Shown here: one piece after another, positions 47,301-59,239 of the stretch
How positions within the stretch are numbered: position 1 is the first letter of the stretch
Layout of the letters: every line of letters begins with the position of its first letter
Source of the DNA: Acanthochromis polyacanthus
Taxonomy: Eukaryota; Chordata; Actinopteri; Pomacentridae
Direction: 5' to 3'
Assembly (NCBI RefSeq): GCF_021347895.1
Contig: NC_067113.1
Span: 40,401,474-40,465,473 of the forward strand
Length of the DNA stretch: 64,000 nucleotides
Notes under the pieces: model-generated
The model's database searches: none
Seen by the model: only the letters and a program-made list of their open reading frames with translations
Told to the model about the DNA's origin: nothing
Made by a program: the position numbers and the translations under genes

Positions 47301-48823
47301 TGACAATTTTGTACTTTGGATAGAAGGTAATATTCCTGAGGATAAAGCACTTCCCCAGTGGTCCAATGAAAAAGCTCTGCATGCCCTAAACGCTTTAAAT
47401 GCTTCAGGTTGATATAAAGTTAAAGATGTCTGTTATTTGAACTCTATAACGTGAATGTCATGCCTAAGATTTTACAAATCCGTGTCAGCAGCCTTGTGTG
47501 GTAATTCTACATCATGTTTCAGATATATTTGATATTTTTTTAGACATACTTTAACACATCATTCAGCCCTTTTGGTCACTTGACACCAAATGTGCCTCTC
47601 ACCTCCAGTTCCTTCAGTAAAACGTGCAGCACATGACTCTTCCCTGAAGCCCGATGACCGTAGATGAAGATTGAAGGGTAGCTGTACTGCTGCGGCTGGA
47701 GGAACAAAATTCATCAGCTTTAATCCCAACTTCACTGAAGCATTTAACCATGATCGATAACAAATTAAACAAACAAGTTCTTCATCTATTGCTTCTGTGT
47801 AACCACACTGCAAACTAATGTCAGCTATATTCTTTTTGAAATCTAGTTAAATCCCGTTAATAGTCACTCTATTTTCTGAACAAATTGATTTCATTGAAAA
47901 GCTTCCTCAAGGCTGTTCTGACACCAGAGATCTAATGACAAATGATTAAATCTCAAAAAAATCCAAACATTTGCCAGCCAAGATGGTAATCGAACAAACT
48001 ATCATCTGATTAATAGTTTTAAATAACTAATATCTGTTCATATGCAACAAACATAGAATTTTAGAAGGTTGACATGACTGTTTCAAGTTGTAAAATGCTT
48101 GTAAGTCATCAGTTGTAACGCTGTTTGATGTCATGAAAAGAGTAAAAATGGATGTATGATAAACAGTGATAAAGCCTATTCTTTGGTTTATTCTATTTTT
48201 TTTTTCTAAATATTGTAAATGTTTTCATACAATATGGTCCAAATTACTGTGATTTAACTGATAAAGGTGCCACACAAATCAAGCCTATTTTCAGGTCCCA
48301 GTCAAATGCGTTTTTAAATGACACAAATCAATCATTAAAACTAGCATTAAAACTGCCTGTACATCCTTGTAGAACAGGGCAACATACATTAGATATGTTG
48401 AAAAACTGAAGTCTGCATTGCACATACATGGAGTTGCACATCTAGTAAGAAAGCTTTAAAATGAAATATACATATTCATATTGATATATTTCAAGTTTTT
48501 CCAATGACAAAAGAGGCCCATGTGTTCTTTTGAGTGTAAAACACTATTTCAGGCATAAATTATGAATCAACGTGGACTACTTTTGTACATGTCTGAACAA
48601 GAGGATGATTCATGTTGCATATTCTGGAGCTTAAAGACTTGGGACACATCCACCTTGTCCTGATGCTTCAGCTAAACTCCTGTACCTCTGACAGGACCAG
48701 CCTTCATACCTCCCCCATGAGCGACAGCAGCAGTCCAGCCTGGACCTCTCTGCAGGGCAGCTGCTCTGCGACCCTCTGCAGCTTCTCCTCGTCGTATCCT
48801 GGGTGCTGTAACAGCGCAGTCAT
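35356..48823 (-). CDS. orc5: Origin recognition complex subunit 5, 14 coding exons
   Basis: ORC5 is an AAA+ ATP-binding subunit of the nuclear origin recognition complex, which loads MCM helicase at replication origins. Coding exons, 5' to 3': 48710-48823, 47603-47695, 46307-46492, 45905-45979, 41211-41322, 40826-40956, 40695-40743, 38380-38470, 38236-38291, 37999-38102, 37861-37908, 37672-37782, 35518-35630, 35356-35401. All have GT-AG borders, phases agree, and the sum is 1,329 bp (442 residues; human 435). Walker A is GHRASGKS (51-58). The Walker B region reads YIVMEKAE (130-137), where human has YIVLDKAE. Other human-matching blocks are [85 protein letters not shown] and the C-terminal [13 protein letters not shown]. 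Intron 4 (45904 to 41323) holds a 2.2-kb minisatellite. Confidence 0.97.
36720..37217. mobile_element. Inner TTAA-flanked MITE, copy 2, with intact central palindrome
   Basis: It starts TTAA-CCCTCCTGTTGTC and ends with ACATGAGGG-TTAA. The middle is a perfect 81-bp palindrome at 36978-37058 that copy 1 lacks in intact form. No transposase. Confidence 0.65.
36978..37058. repeat. Perfect 81-bp palindrome
   Basis: Two 40-bp arms, exact inverted copies, flank one T at 37018. The left arm starts TTAAGAACATTCACC and the centre reads CAGCGAATTTCGCTG. As RNA or single-stranded DNA it would fold into a near-perfect hairpin. Confidence 0.9.
38989..39451. mobile_element. Mariner-like MITE, CAGGGCGTCYC termini
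   Basis: 463 bp, starting CAGGGCGTCTCAAAAAA and ending with the inverse TTTTTTGGGACGCCCTG. The inverted repeats run for roughly 90 bp, including TTTCACAGG, GGCAATTCTTSTTG and AATAACCTCAGATTTTCACA. TA flanks both ends (38987-38988 and 39452-39453). No transposase; it lies in the orc5 intron between coding exons 7 and 8. Confidence 0.8.
42490..42600 (+). repeat. tRNA-derived SINE-like fragment
   Basis: GGTTCGAATCC at 42537-42547 is a perfect pol III B box, and the copy ends TATAATAAAGTCT followed by an A-run. The upstream part, GGGTTATAGTCCCCGATGCAGTGG, resembles the head-to-B-box spacer of fish SINEs, but I cannot identify a convincing A box. It lies in orc5 intron 4. Confidence 0.45.
43561..45765 (+). 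repeat. Composite CTTC-rich minisatellite in orc5 intron 4
   Basis: About 2.2 kb are built from CTTCCTTCC runs joined by ATCAACATA, TTCAACATA, TTCAATATA or TGCAACATA. Units are about 18-26 bp and vary in 4-nt steps. The first half shows a higher order in which two ATCAACATA units, two TTCAACATA units and one or two TTCAATATA units recur. ATCC replaces TTCC in many units of the second half, and the last 280 bp grade into longer CTTCC runs with CATCCTCC. Two forward frames are stop-free for over 700 codons; this follows from the unit sequence and is not coding evidence. Confidence 0.95.
47820..48660 (-). other. orc5: orc5 intron 1, no other feature seen
   Basis: AT-rich intron sequence without a recognised repeat terminus or ORF. 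Confidence 0.6.
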
Positions 48824-49094
48824 CCCGCTCTTCTTGCTACAAACGCCGGTTAAGCTGCGCAGGGTTCAGCTAAAAACAACACAGTCAACGTTAGCTTAGC
48901 TTTCAGGTACAGACCGTCCAACTTAACGAGGCGACAAAACTCCGTCGTTGACTCAAAAAAAACGTGCCAGCCGAGAAATAACGTCGTACTACTAACTGCG
49001 AGCCCGATGAGCTACTGTAAAACCACCCATACGTGAAAATAAAACCCTTAATAAACTTTAAATGCGGTGGAAATGTGTGTTAGATACACACACT

Positions 49095-49185
49095 CATTTC
49101 GCGCGCCTCCAGATGACGCCCTACTCCGTCATCACGTCCCAGCCAATCACAAGTGAGCAATGAATTATGGGTAATATAGTTAAAC
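49095..49185 (-). promoter_or_regulatory. orc5: Candidate orc5 promoter elements
   Basis: On the minus strand, ACTATATTACCCATAATTC (49162-49180) fits the ZNF143/SBS pattern ACTAYRNNNCCCRNMATNC at nearly every position. A CCAAT box (GATTGG read on the minus strand) follows at 49142-49147, and ACGTGATGACG, an ATF/CRE-like site, at about 49128-49138. They lie about 300 bp upstream of the orc5 ATG and read towards it. Motif assignments come from general knowledge; binding is not shown. Confidence 0.45.
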
Positions 49186-49189
49186 TCAA

Positions 49190-50040
49190 AAGCTTCGTAA
49201 CCATCGTGGCATGTTCTGAAGAAACCTTCGATCGCTGGTCTAACAGTCTCCATGGTGAAGATCGGGATCCGTAAATGACTTCCAGTATGCATAGCGAAGT
49301 TGTGTTCTTTCAGCAATTGCATGGCTCTCATCAACTGTCAGTGAAATGCAGAGGTGAAATTCTGATGTGTCCTGGGTCTAGTCCGAGACTTTGGCTTCAG
49401 CCAATGCAGAAGTACCAGGGCCTTAAGAACAACTGGAGCAGATGTGGAAGGTGAAATCTACAGTGGTCCTAGGGGAAAAGAGAGCGTTAGGGGCTGTGAC
49501 CACCAAACATATTGTAGACACAACATCTGAGGAAACCCGTTCAGACAAATAAAACAAAGCCACTGCACTCCTCTCCCTTTGACAGAAAGAAATAACACAC
49601 CTGCTAAAAGTCGTCCTGGTGTGGATCGCTACCAAAGTAAGGGGTTTAAAGAGACTTCTTCGGGATGTGTATCTACCTACAGATAACAGAAAGACAAAGT
49701 AATAAATACACCTACATATAATGTAGGCTATGCATTTTTTTCAAGCACTTTCGGATGAAAACAAACCTGGTTAATCAGTAAACCACTACAGAGACTAAAC
49801 TGCTGACTTTTGGTTATTTTATTAACATTTTATTACTAAAACCTCTGGACTTTTAGTTACAGACTGTATTTTTGATTGTTTTCATATCAGCCATTATAAA
49901 AGTCTGGATATTAAAATAAAATGAGACTGGAACGTGATTTTTTTGACTTTATAGTGGATATCTGTCATCAAACAGAGAATCAGAGGATATTAGTTTCTCT
50001 ATTTTATTTTATTTTTATTAAATGAATGTGTCTGTTTAAG
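49190..50040. other. Intergenic interval between head-to-head orc5 and lhfpl3
   Basis: Short ORFs on the minus strand (49080-49334 and 49423-49635) show no family I recognise. The sequence around 49330-49680 has the composition of a decayed interspersed repeat, but no termini were identified. Confidence 0.5.
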
Positions 50041-50510
50041 GTTTCGCGCGTTCCTGGGATAATACGTCAGCCTGGGATTAAGGGATGTGGGCTGGCCCTG
50101 TAATATCCGAGGCGATCCTCCAACTCTAATTCAATCGGAGCTCAGCTGCGGTTGTTGCTCCGTCGGTGTCGAGAAACCCAGTGACCGCTTCTCCTCCACA
50201 GACACCCGGAACAACAAAGGAGGCTCATTTTTACATCCGTGCGGACAGATGCCGCTTCAGTCTTCTGAACGGGCGGCTTCTGGAGGCTGATTTCCCGGAG
50301 CGCACGTTTCGTTTCTGCAGACTGATGGATGGGAAATCAGAAGACCTTGCCACGTATGCGAGAGTGCAGCGATGCTCCGCGTCCGACTGACTGAATAAGA
50401 AGCAGACATCGAGCCAGCAGGAGAAGTTGAGCTACAATACAGCGTTCAGATGAAGTAGATGTGAGTTTGCTGAGGTCTACAGATCCAGATTCCGCCTCAC
50501 AGACCGGAGG
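50041..50510 (+). promoter_or_regulatory. lhfpl3: lhfpl3 5' leader and promoter-proximal region with upstream ORFs
   Basis: A GC-richer segment precedes the lhfpl3 start. It contains ATGAAGTAG at 50450-50458 and immediately after it ATGTGA at 50459-50464, a start-stop pair. Longer upstream ORFs begin at 50087 and 50166. The transcription start is not visible. Confidence 0.45.
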
Positions 50511-50943
50511 ATGGTCCCCGGGGCCCCCAACACCACCAGCATGCTGCCCGCGTCCGAAGCCGCCAAGATCTACCAGACCAACTACGTGCGCAACTCCCGC
50601 GCCATCGGCGTCCTGTGGGCCATCTTCACCATCCTGTTCGCCATCGTCAACGTGGTGTGCTTCATCCAGCCCTACTGGATCGGGGACGGCGTGGACACCC
50701 CTCAGGCGGGCTACTTCGGTCTGTTCCACTACTGCATCGGGAACGGGCTGTCCCGGGACTTGACCTGTCAGGGCAGCTTCACCGAGTTCAGCAGCATCCC
50801 GTCCGGTGCGTTCAAGGCTGCCTCCTTCTTCATCGGCATGTCCATGGTGCTGGTCCTCACCTGCATCGGCTGCTTCGCGCTCTTCTTCTTCTGCAGCACC
50901 GGGACCGTGTACAAGATCTGCGGCTGGATGCAGCTGGCAGCAG
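50511..50943 (+). CDS. lhfpl3: LHFPL tetraspan subfamily member 3, first coding exon (partial gene)
   Basis: LHFPL proteins are four-pass membrane proteins related to claudins; relatives serve as auxiliary subunits of synaptic receptors and hair-cell channels. The start ATG has a good context (A at -3, G at +4). The exon encodes 144 residues plus one base and ends at [70 protein letters not shown] and [12 protein letters not shown] match human LHFPL3 far better than LHFPL4, where human has IINVVVFIQPYWVGDS. TM1 is about residues 31-51 and TM2 about 104-128; the first extracellular loop carries C75 and C86. The expected next exon (with FPDGWDS in human) was not found before the window end, consistent with a very long first intron. 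Confidence 0.95.
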
Positions 50944-52571
50944 GTAGGAGACTCAGACCACAGGTGGAAGTTCAGGAAACAGGTTCTAGGAGGTCCATGG
51001 CTGAGATCAGTCAAGAGTTCACATCAGTTTAGGTTAGTATCTGTGATTCTCATGTTTCCAGTCAGATTGTGGGTATATATGTTGCTCAGCACATGAAAAC
51101 AGCTGAAATTTAGAGCTACAAATCCAGATGTTGCTTATGCATTTTTTCTCCTCTTTATTGCAATTTTCTTGAAATTCACAAAAATCTACTTGAAATTCCG
51201 ACAAATTGCAGCTTATATCCTCATTTCCTCACACAGAACCTCAACTGTTGTCAAGTCTGGTGTAAAAACACCAGAAAATATGCACTCTTTGCACCAATAT
51301 CCAGATGTTTCACTCTTATTTCATAAATACTCTTCTTAACATTACATGTGTATCAGGTGGCGGTTCAGGAAACAGGTTCTGGTCCGTCTGGGGAGGTCCA
51401 AGGCTGAGATAGTTCACATCGGTCTGGTATCTGTGTTTCTCATGTTTCCAGTCAGATTGTGGATATGTATAATGCTCAGCACATGAGCAATTTATAGCTA
51501 AAATTCCAGATGTTGCTTTTTTTAGTTTAGAAACTCCAGTAGATGCAATTTTTCCCTCCACTTTCTTGCCATTTTCTGGAAAAGTCACAAAAATTCTTTT
51601 GAAATTGTCAAAAACTGCAGCTTATATCCTCAATTCCTCACACAGAACCTCAACTATTGTCAAGTTTGGTGCAAAAACACCACAAAATGGTCTAAAAATC
51701 CAAATGTTCCGCTCTTTTTTCAGCTAATATTTCATAAATATTCTTATTAACATTACACATGTAAAAATCAAAGTCAAAAAGCAGTCGGTAACTAAAATCC
51801 AGATGTTCTCCTCCTTTCTCAGCTCGTTAACTCCAGTAAATACTCTTAACATTACAAATCTGTTGGGGTTTGTCTCTGATTTCACATAATTTACTTTAAA
51901 TTCTCAAAAACTGCAGCTTATTTCATCATTTCCTCACACAGAACCTCAACTGTTGTCAAGTCTGGTGTAAAAACACCAGAAAATATGCACTCTTTGCACC
52001 CATATCCAGATGTTTCACTCTTATTTTAGCTCATATTTCATACCATTACATGTGTATCAGGTGGAGGTTCAGGAAACAGGTTCTGGTCCGTCTGGGGAGG
52101 TCCAAGGCTGAGATAGTTCACATCAGTCTGGTATCTGTGATTCTCATGTTTCCAGTCAGATTGTGGATATATATGATGCTCAGCACATGAAAACAGCTGC
52201 AATTTAGAGCTACAAATCCAGATGTTGCTTTTTTCTGTGCATTTTTTCCTCCACTTTCATGCAATTTTCTTGAAGTTGTCTTTTTGCGCTTATATCCTCA
52301 TTTCCTGAAACAGAACCTCAACTCTTAAGTTTGATGTAAAAACACCAGAATATAGTCTTTAAAAATCCACGTTTCGCCCTTATTTGAGCTCATATGTCAT
52401 AAATACTCTTATTAACACTACATCTGTATAAAGTTTTATCTACTTTTATGTAATTTACTTGGAATTAATGGAAAAATCAGTAATTTCTATCACAAATGTC
52501 CAGACTGTGAACATTTATAAAAACAGCTGAACATGGTATACTCCTCTTTCCAGTCAGATTGTGGATATGTA

Positions 52572-54207
<1,636 letters not shown>

Positions 54208-57200
54208 TATAATGCTCAGCGCATGAGCAATTTACAGCTAAATTTCCAGATGTTGCTTTTATTAGTTTAGAAACTCCAGTAGATGCATTTTTTCCCTCCA
54301 CTTTCTTGCCATTTTCAGGAAAAGTCACAAAAATTCTTTTGAAATTGTCAAAAACTGCAGCTTATATCCTCATTTCTTCACACAGAACCTCAACTATTGT
54401 CAAGTTTGGTGTAAAAACACCAGAAAATGGTCTAAAAATCCAAATGTTCCGCTCTTTTTTCAGCTCATATTTCATAAATATTCTTATTAACATTACACAT
54501 GTAAAAATCAAAGTCAAAAAGCAGTCGGTAACTAAAATCCAGATGTTCTCCTCCTTTCTCAGCTCGTTAACTCCAGTAAATACTCTTAACATTACAAATC
54601 TGTTGGGGTTTGTCTCTGATTTCACATAATTTACTTTAAATTCTCAAAAACTGCAGCTTATTTCATCATTTCCTCACACAGAACCTCAACTGTTGTCCAG
54701 TTTGGTATAAAAACACCTGAAAATGGCAAAAAATGCACAAATTCTAGGCCCAAAAAAATCCAAATATTTTGCTGCTTATTCAAGCATTCACTCCAGTAAA
54801 TGCCCTGTCTGTAGGGGTTCTCAATAATCACATGGAATAGCATCTTTAGCCTGCACTTTTACAGGGTTAAATGACTAATTCATCGCTGACTGCTTATAGA
54901 GGCAGAAAAAAGAAACATCGTTAACGGAAACAACCGAACAACTATGGAAATGAAGGAGCTTTAATTTAAGCCAGAAATAAGATCTAAATCCATTTATTTT
55001 ACACCCCCACAAGAGAAACATGACAAATAATAACTGACGAAGATAAAATTTTCAGCACAACTTCCGTCTCAGAATAATCTGCGTGTATAAATAATCTCTC
55101 AGCATCGTATCGTGCACCTTCACAGACGCCTGCAGCAAAAACACCGGTTGTTCTCGGATGGGAATTAAATGTCAGAACCAATAACGATGACATCGGTTCA
55201 GAGAGCCCACTTTTCTGCTTTTGCCCACAGAAGCTCACGCACTGAGAGCGAACACGTCTCCTAAGAGTCTGCTGACCACCAGGCTGGACAGTAAATAAGT
55301 AATAACCACTGCTTAGAGTTGGAGTTCAGCGGCACCACTGGCCAGCTGTTGGCCTCGTCTCAACCCTCCGCTCTCATCTCATCTAACAAACAACTTCTGT
55401 CATGTCCGACGCGTCCGGAGCCTCGGCAGCTGCTTCGTGAGAAAACACAATGAGGAGCTCCGGCACAGACTCGTCCCAATGAGCAGCGGTTTGTGTTTTT
55501 GTAGTATTTTAGTCACCAATCGAAGCTACTTCTTATTCCTCCGAGTCACACGTTGGCTTTGCTCAGTTTTCAGAGCAGATTGACAGGATTTTACACAGAA
55601 AACACCTGTGAGTATTGTTGTAAGTGGTCCACAAATGTGAGGAAGCGGTCTTACAGTTCTTAAAGACGGCATATTCCGTTTGTTTAATGGGTCAATATAT
55701 AATTGCAGGACTTTTTGTAACACATTTACAGGTATCATATTCGACATTTTTGCCGTTTTCAGGTCTAAAACCAACATGGCCGCCTAGAACCAAACACCAC
55801 ATGGCATTTTTAGAGAAAAATTCTTCTAAATATTATATATACAACTGAGTAAAATTGAAAGTTATTTATAAAGATACTGCAGTAAACTTGTTGACATGCC
55901 ATAAATCCACACTTGACTCACACACTACTTCATATTAAATAACTCAGAAAGCCTTGGAGTCTTGCCGGTCTTTTCTTCAGGAGGAAATGACATCATGTGG
56001 AGCAGGTCATGTGATCTGGAATTAACACACTTCCTTGAGAGGCGTTTTTGTAACGAGGAACTTATTTAAAAGTGATAAAATTTGTTATTTTCCATATAAA
56101 ATTTATATTTAATATGTATATACACACACATTATGCTTATTTATTTTTATACGTTTATTTTTTTTGCTTATTTTTTCTCCATATTTGGGTTTTACAGGAT
56201 TAATTAAGCAGCTGATAATAGGAATGTATCAATATGCTCTTCGGGAACAAGGATAAATATCAACAAATATGACCTAAATCTGCAGCGTGACCCCGTTTCA
56301 AAGAGCTTTACGGCATTGTTCAGGTGTGCGACTCTTTTTCCTCCCGCTCGCCGTTGTCGGGGAGTAATTTTCGGCCACAGCAGGAAGTTGTTTTCTGACA
56401 ACCCACATCGCTCTACCTGCTCAACCACAAACATGCACAGCACGGTGGAGCATTTAGCAGCTTAACAGCCAGATAAACATTGTTTCTTCACAAGATTATC
56501 CTTTCTCAAAACGGGACGATCCTTTCTGCAGTGTTGTGTCGGTGCCTTTCTGCACCACCGGCAGCTTGGAGGTTTCTGAAAGGAGTGAATGAACGCTAGC
56601 GGTGACAGCAGTGGAGCTTGTCGTCTACTATTGATCATCAGAGCGCTGCTTTCAGCCGCCTTCTCATTCACGATCGCTCATGAGCTATAGGCAACTTGAA
56701 TGGACGATATCGACGCGCTCTCTCTGTCCGAGCCGACCGAAATCCCGCCGTGATTGTAAAGAGATCCTCCCTGTTAGATGTCATTTCAGGTGGTGTGGAG
56801 CTGCTGTGATGTTCTATCAAAGGCAGCTCAGAGGCCCTTCTTCTCCCAACCATGAATGTTTGATGAGCACTCGCTTCTGGTGAAGAGACTTTAGAGAAAC
56901 GGCTGAGAATATAATGATGATCCGTAACGATATATCTTTTTCTTTGCCTCTGAAAAAAGAAAAAACACAGTCTGGCCTTTTTTTAATACTTTGCACGTGT
57001 CTTTTGGTTTGCTTTGCTCAGTAGTTGGCAGGCGTACATCAGAAACGGGCTGGCATCCCGCCCAAAACTCAGATCAAACTTTTATATTTCTCGCTTCTAG
57101 CAGAAAATCACCCTCTGAACCTTTCGCTAGTACAACAGAACAATGGCATCAAAGATAAAGGGGCTTAGACATTGAGGTGCAACTTTGCTAAAGGTGTAAT

Positions 57201-57283
57201 TTATAGAGGATTTATACTGAATCATTCATTGATGTTTATGTATCAGAGACAACCAAATCACAATCTGGTATAACGCTCTATAA

Positions 57284-57965
57284 CAGGGGTGTCAAACATG
57301 TGGCCCGCTGGCCAAAACCGGCCCCCCACAGGGTCCAATCTGGCCCGACTTTAAGAGTAAAAATTACAATACAATAATTTCTAGACCATGACAAGTTGTT
57401 TTGATCAGAAAGTAAAATACTAGATTGCTCATTGTTCTTTTGGCATTTTGTGTCTTGATTTTTGTAATATTTTGTCTTCTTTTGGATTTTTTTGTCTGAT
57501 TTTTGTCATTTGGTTTCTCATTTTTGTCGTTTTGTGTTTCCTTTTTGCCTCGCTTGTGTTTTTTTTGTCTATTTTTTTGCCATTTTGTTCACTTTTCAAT
57601 TCAATTTTATTCATTTAGCACCAATTACAATTCAGGTCGTCTCAAGATGCTTTACAGAACCCATATGTTCCGTTTTTTTGGCAATTTTTTGTTTCATTTG
57701 TGTCCAATTTTTTGTCGCTTTGTAAGTTTTTTGTCAAATTTTGTGTCATGTGTCTCATTTTTGTAATATTTTGTCTTGTTTTTGTTATTTCTTTGTCTTT
57801 TTTTCATCGATTCGGTCATAAAGTGAAATACCACATCATTCAGTTCCAGATAGCTGTGACTAAATGTTTTGTGTCTTTGTAGAGACACTGTGATCTGTAG
57901 GTTGCAATGTATAAATGATAAACTGAGGCATAGTGTTGAAATTAGACTCATTTTTCTGATTTCAG
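57284..57965 (+). mobile_element. hAT-like non-autonomous element, copy 4 (3' end lost)
   Basis: It starts CAGGGGTGTCAAACATGTGG and continues GGGTCCAATCTGGCCC, the TTTTGTC-rich array and ATGATAAACTGAGGCATA, as in the other copies. The terminal GTTTGACACCCCTG is absent. A fragment of the common CAATTCAATTTTATT repeat sits inside the array at 57596-57670. Confidence 0.65.
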
Positions 57966-58329
57966 GTTGTTCATATGTTACGTAAAAAGATCATACTGCC
58001 TCTCAGATTATCAAACAATTTGGAAACGAGCTGGAGTAGCCTGTGTTGGACACCTAGTACATGTTGTTCTGCATCTATTATGTGATTTTTGCACACTAAA
58101 ATGATCACTATCTTGTCTTTCTATCTTCTATCTCTATCACATAATTTCCTACAATCATATGAGCTCACTGAGATGACGCTAAATCAACTCTTCTCCCATC
58201 TCCAACAAATTCCCTGAATTATTTATTCCCCGACGAGTCTGCCCTTTAAGTCAGTAAAATGTGAAAAACTCAACAGTGGTTAATAATAAAGTCATCACAG
58301 GCTGGGAGGCTCAATAAAAAACAGAACTT

Positions 58330-58500
58330 GCTTTAATTCAGCACGAAGGCAGCTCCCTTCACTGAACAGCCCCTGGCCTGTTGTTTCTGATTTACTAACA
58401 TTAATGACCGCGGAGTTAATTGCGTGTCAGAAAGCGAACAAGTCATTAACACAGTGATAGAGGTGGATGACAAATTAAAGCGAAAACCCGTAGAAAAAAA
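58330..58500. promoter_or_regulatory. Candidate conserved non-coding element in lhfpl3 intron 1
   Basis: A repeat-free stretch with homeodomain-type cores (TTAATTGCG, CATTAATGAC, TTTAATTC) and mixed composition. Conservation cannot be judged from one sequence; this is a guess based on composition and motif density. Confidence 0.2.
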
Positions 58501-59239
58501 TGAGAGCCAAACCACACACAGCACGATGCAGTGATTCATCGCCTGTTCAACTGGACCGCATGTAAACAAACTCACGATGTCGCACGCAGTCGCATCACTT
58601 CCACTTGGATAAAGCCATTTATGCACTTTCTCCAGGCTCGACTTCTGTAACTCCTCACTCATCTGGCACAAACCGAGTCATTTTCTCGCCTCCGGTTATT
58701 TCATAATGCAGCAGCTCGGCTTCTTCTGGTTTTAGCAACCCTGGCTTCTCTCCATTGACTCCTGTTTCTTTTACAGTTTATTCCAAAATTGAACTGATGA
58801 TGACTTTGAAAGCTACATAACAGAAACGATGACCCTACAGAAGGTTCAAAGCTGAGGCTTAAATCTAAAAGTGGGTTTACCACATCAGCTTTGGAACAAC
58901 CTGCCTGAGAAGACAAGGATTTCAGATCACCGACTTCTTCTTGAAACCCATTTTTTTTAACACTTTGCATCTATACTGGCATTGCTTATTAAGGTTTTTG
59001 TTGCTTTCGCATTTTTTTTGTAATGACATATCGCACTTTGTTTTAACTGGATCTTAATTTCCCTTTGCTTTGTTATTACTTTCAAGCCTGCTCGTTCTTT
59101 TGCCTTCTGGGTATTCTGCGTTTGCTTTGTCTGATGAAACACATTGTAAGCCATTGTTTTAACAAGTGCTATCTGAATTAAGTTAATATTATTACTGCTG
59201 AGATATAAGATGATTAGTTTAAGTGGTGATTTAGATTAG

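Noticed and set aside
49080..49635. Two minus-strand ORFs upstream of lhfpl3
   Set aside because: No recognised domain, no splice support, and the first overlaps the likely orc5 promoter.
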